64,000 bases of DNA from Tanypteryx hageni (lineage: Eukaryota; Arthropoda; Insecta; Odonata; Petaluridae), in NCBI GenBank assembly GCA_028673005.1, contig CM054113.1, positions 212,899,504 to 212,963,503 of the forward strand. The letters are read 5' to 3'. Below the pieces are notes generated by a model. The model had not been told where the DNA came from. It saw only the letters and a list, made by a program, of their open reading frames with translations, and made no database searches. Position numbers and translations under genes: made by a program. Shown here piece after piece: positions 60,772 through 64,000 of the stretch (within the stretch, counting starts at the first letter, position 1; every line of letters starts with the position of its first letter).

Positions 60772-61657
60772 ATGATGAAGCTTTGCACATCCCCCCTGGG
60801 ATTTTGCCTCAGCCACGGCCACAGGTGGTCGTGGCAAATCAACAACCATCGACGTCTACCTCCGGCTCCAGATCAAGGCCTTTGCAGCGACCCCAGCCCC
60901 CCTCCCCGAGCGCGCGGACGAAGAAGAGCCGGCACCCGCTCCGCGAGATATTGAACCACCGGTCCTTCATCTACCCGGATCTCCAGCGCCTGGTCCGCAC
61001 CAGGGCCTGGATCCAGAGCTTGAGGACATATTTTTGGCCTGGAGAGACTCAGCCAAACCTGACGACCCTGTTACCTGGGACACCGACCTCCAGGACAACG
61101 CCTCAACGGCTTATTCCCAGGATTCTGGCTTATCCACGGATTCACGAGATGGCAGTCCCACTCGTGAAGAAGATCCTGAACAAGGTAGCGGACTGCCCTT
61201 GAACTGGGAAGGCGCAATCCCACCTCCAGCGGGCCCTGCACAAGCAATTAGACCCGTAAGTACTTGGCTGCCAGTGCCCTTTCCATATCCTTATGCCAGT
61301 GCCTCGGTGTATGAGTTATTTAGAGATGGTGCATATCTTCCTAAGCCACCCCAAGCTCCCTATGTATATGCGCCCTCACAAGACTCCCCAGAATTAATAG
61401 AAACTATAGAAAGATTGATTTTAAGAGGAGTTTTGTCGCAGGCTCCAGTCCGGTGTGCCTTTAATGCTAGGCTTATTCCCAAGGCCCGTGGAGGATTTCG
61501 GCTTATACATGATCTATCCGCATGGACAGATTTTTATAATAAGCCCGATTTTAAGCTCAAAGATGCAGCTCAAGCGATGCTATTGATACCCTTTTCACTG
61601 CGGATGATTAAACTTGACCTGGAGGAAGCATTTTTCCAAATTCCAATCAAAAATTAG
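60772..61657 (+). pseudogene. Retrotransposon pol fragment, unit 14 (shifted at poly-C)
   Basis: The poly-C site is interrupted by a T and is 4 bp longer, so the upstream reading leaves the pol frame; pol sense is open only from downstream of the run to 61657. DNASTAY replaces DNASTAD. Confidence 0.8.
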
Positions 61658-61845
61658 CATTTGAGCCTCAGTAAGACAGAGTAAGCACTGCATGTGGCCC
61701 ACAGCCCACCAGTTTGACAAACCTGATGTATGACAGACAAACTCTGACATGATGTGTGGAGGAACGATTAGAAAATATATTCCGAACCTACAACATTTTC
61801 CACACAAAAGTCAGCGTCAGTCATAATTACGACTTATGTTTAAGA

Positions 61846-62117
61846 CAGTGGTGCATTTTTTAATTGCAGGCAACACAAGCACGGATAAATTTGCTAAGTG
61901 ACATGCAATTTATTAAAAACCTACTATCAATATATAGACAATTTAAGTAGGTACTTATGGTAGGTTCTAAAGCCATCTTTATCGCCTTTCGATAATTATC
62001 TTTCTCCCTATTGATTCGATGGTTAGGTAAGACGATGGATTAATTAAATTCAAAATTCTTAGAAGGCTCAGTGGGCCATCTGAAATCGAGATGCGGGCCA
62101 CAGGTTGCACACCACTG
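61846..62117. mobile_element. Non-autonomous hAT element, unit 14
   Basis: Ends and target duplications intact, CAGTGGGCCATCTG variant. Confidence 0.85.
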
Positions 62118-63175
62118 GTTTAAGAGATAGAAATCTCAAGTGAGGTATGTACGCTGTAACTGATTTAATTTTTGATTGTTCCATTAATTACTACCTACTG
62201 GTTATAAAATAAATAGGCAAATCACAAATTCTGTATTTCCTTTGACTTCGCTTCTGATATATCCTTTAGCAGTGCTTAGACGTTAGACCAAGCCGTTATA
62301 ATTTATCCTTTTTGACACGATAGCATTCATCGCTAAGAACGCCTTCTCTTCCGACTCAAACGGGGCGGACGGAGGAGAGTGTGACAGACATCCAAACCAT
62401 CCCGAGATGACGTTTCATACTAGCCAGGCACCTCGTAGTTCCAAATTCTATCACGTGTGGCGCCGCCGTAGCTGCTGGACGAGCAATTCTTGTAGTTTTC
62501 CTATTCACTCCATATAAAGTTTCGTTTATTTGCCATAAGTGCTTTTCCACAATTTGATGGAAAATTGTTTGATATAAATTCATTATATCAAACTAGGAGC
62601 CTTTTTTCTCGTGCCGTCCAGCGGTACATCATTGTTGGCTGTTTCCGTGGCAACCTCGCCATTCAGAACTATACAATTGTTCACGGAGGAGAGAAGTAAT
62701 GAACGATAGAGGTAACTTTTTTCTTTGTCCACAATATTAATGAAAATCTGGTAAATCTCAGATCTTTGATCGTAGCATAGCTCAGGTGATTAGTGGTATT
62801 ATAGCTAAATGTAGGGTTAATTCTCATTGCAATTAAAGAACTAATATCCGTCACGAAAGCAAGAAAACATAAGTTGGCATTTGATATAATCGAGCTTAGT
62901 GACTTTGAATGCCGATAACCATAAACTTAGACGCAGATTCCTTCGTGGGTGTCGCTAATCACGGATCCCGCTTCCGGTGCACCCCGATCACCATACCTTG
63001 ACCGCTACAAACGCTGTCCACTGGCAATGATTTTTTCGTCCTCGGCAATAAGACTAGCTATTCATGCTTACGGAACCAGTGAATTATGCAATCCGATCTG
63101 TGTCCTATCTTGCATTATCAAAATGTTTACTTTCCTAAGGAGATAGGTTGTATCAATCCATTATTTTAACAATGG

Positions 63176-63597
63176 GTGACAAATAGGGTGTTGATCATGT
63201 TGAGAAAAAGGATTCTTCCAATTCCAAGGTTAACAAGGAATCCGATGAAGTTATCACATGAATTTAAAAAAAGTTGCGTTGCTAAATCAGTGTTGTTGAA
63301 ATCCACCGGACATGAGATATCAAGGCTTGCTGTCATGCTTGCAGTCATATCCGTCGTGCGAAATCTGACTCCCTACTTAATTTTAAATCGTATAATGATG
63401 CCAAAGGAAAAGTTACCGTCAGGTGTGATCTTTCACGCGCATAAGAAAGGGTGGATGAACGAAGAACCTGTGTTAGATTGGCTGAAGGTTGTTTGGGGTC
63501 GCGTTCTATTCAAGGTTTAGTTTTTTCCTCTAAAAACTTTCCGAAAATCTTAGGGTCGCGTTATATTTAAGGTCGCTTTATATTCGAGACAATACGG
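63176..63597 (+). mobile_element. pogo/Tigger remnant, unit 14
   Basis: Protein fragment identical to unit 1, unlike neighbouring unit 13; right end and TA intact. Confidence 0.8.
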
Positions 63598-64000
63598 TAG
63601 TTCGTGAGTACAACCACTTCAATCTAAGTAGATAAATGAGTTAATACAAACGATAGTTTTAAGATATTATTTTTTTGATAATCTATGAATAGTTCAAAAG
63701 GTATAAAAATGAGCAAGCCATCAACATACGTTATATTTGAAATACTTTTCTCATTTCTGTCTGCAGAGTTATTCCAGACGTCCACCAAATCCGCCAGGAT
63801 ATGGGCAATATTGTTCCTGATATCGTGCATCATCGCCATCGCCTGGCGGATTTGGTGGGGTCTGCGTCGTTACTTGGTCGGCCGGCGGCGAGGATGGTCT
63901 CCTGAAGACCCCGGTGCAAACAACTTGCCCTTTCCTTCCCCTGTAAGTATAGTAAGCCTAAAGCGGCAATAATATATTTCTTCTCTTATTTTATTAACAC

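Larger units (their letters stand above)
1..64000. repeat. Macrosatellite array, ~4.6 kb unit, 13.9 copies
   Basis: The whole window is a head-to-tail tandem repeat. The same landmarks (polypurine tract, gag-like ORF, RT fragment, hAT element, Tigger fragment) recur in the same order and orientation. Spacing is 4606 bp for most units and 4613, 4617, 4605, 4605 and 4601 bp for units 5, 10, 11, 12 and 13. Copies differ by scattered substitutions and a few small indels, so homogenisation is strong but incomplete. Both array edges lie outside the window. The unit carries no rDNA or histone genes, so it is not one of the usual gene arrays. Confidence 0.99.
59890..64000. repeat. Repeat unit 14, cut by window end
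   Basis: This partial unit has 4111 bp visible. The poly-C site reads six C, T, four C (+4), which puts the gag-side frame out of phase with pol. Gag is of the unit 10 class. It shares GATCTGTGTCC near 63096 with unit 13. Confidence 0.95.

Noticed and set aside
1..64000. Bacterial features (operons, Shine-Dalgarno sites, CRISPR array because of regular repeats)
   Set aside because: The period is 4.6 kb, the content is eukaryotic transposon debris, and no bacterial gene is recognisable.
1..64000. rDNA or other multicopy RNA gene array
   Set aside because: No rRNA, 5S, snRNA or histone sequence is present in the unit.

Overview
This window is one tandem array: a macrosatellite with a unit of about 4,606 bp, seen as 13 complete head-to-tail units plus a 14th unit cut by the window end (phase set by window base 1; unit starts at 1, 4607, 9213, 13819, 18425, 23038, 27644, 32250, 36856, 41462, 46079, 50684, 55289 and 59890). 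No unique flanking DNA, rRNA, tRNA, CRISPR or bacterial operon is visible. The array runs off both ends, so its true size is unknown.

The organism is a eukaryote. The unit contains remnants of three kinds of eukaryotic transposon, candidate GT-AG splice sites, and long non-coding AT-rich stretches between GC-rich fragments. An invertebrate animal is my best guess, from the combination of a pogo/Tigger-type transposon, hAT non-autonomous elements and a retroelement, but the sequence does not fix the taxon.

Layout of one unit, in unit 1 coordinates (add the unit offset for the others): (a) 1-200, continuing the tract that starts at 4449 of each preceding unit: a G-rich polypurine tract of about 360 bp; (b) 362-1765: a decayed gag-pol retroelement remnant with a gag-like stretch, two compensating frame changes, an acidic Ser/Asp-rich linker and the first ~90 residues of a reverse transcriptase, ending just after motif A and before the YxDD box; (c) 1785-1833: a detached right end of one hAT element; (d) 1954-2225: a complete 272 bp hAT non-autonomous element with an 8 bp target-site duplication; (e) 2234-3283: mostly unassigned sequence with an 11 bp-armed palindrome; (f) 3284-3705: a pogo/Tigger element reduced to a DDE-transposase fragment joined to its right terminus; (g) 3793-4080: a small ORF with a predicted membrane segment and a foldback, followed by a candidate 398 bp intron; then the polypurine tract again.

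The repeat therefore seems to have begun as a locus with nested transposon debris that was later amplified as a block. Every unit carries the same insertions at the same points, so amplification came after them. Unit variants show a two-unit duplication (units 2-3 copied as 4-5), mosaic units that imply gene conversion or unequal exchange, private disabling mutations, and length changes concentrated in the polypurine tract and one poly-C run. I see no intact, functional protein-coding gene; the retroelement and transposase pieces are all fragments. The most thought-provoking element is the retained pogo-type terminus, which resembles a CENP-B box with one extra base and occurs once per unit.
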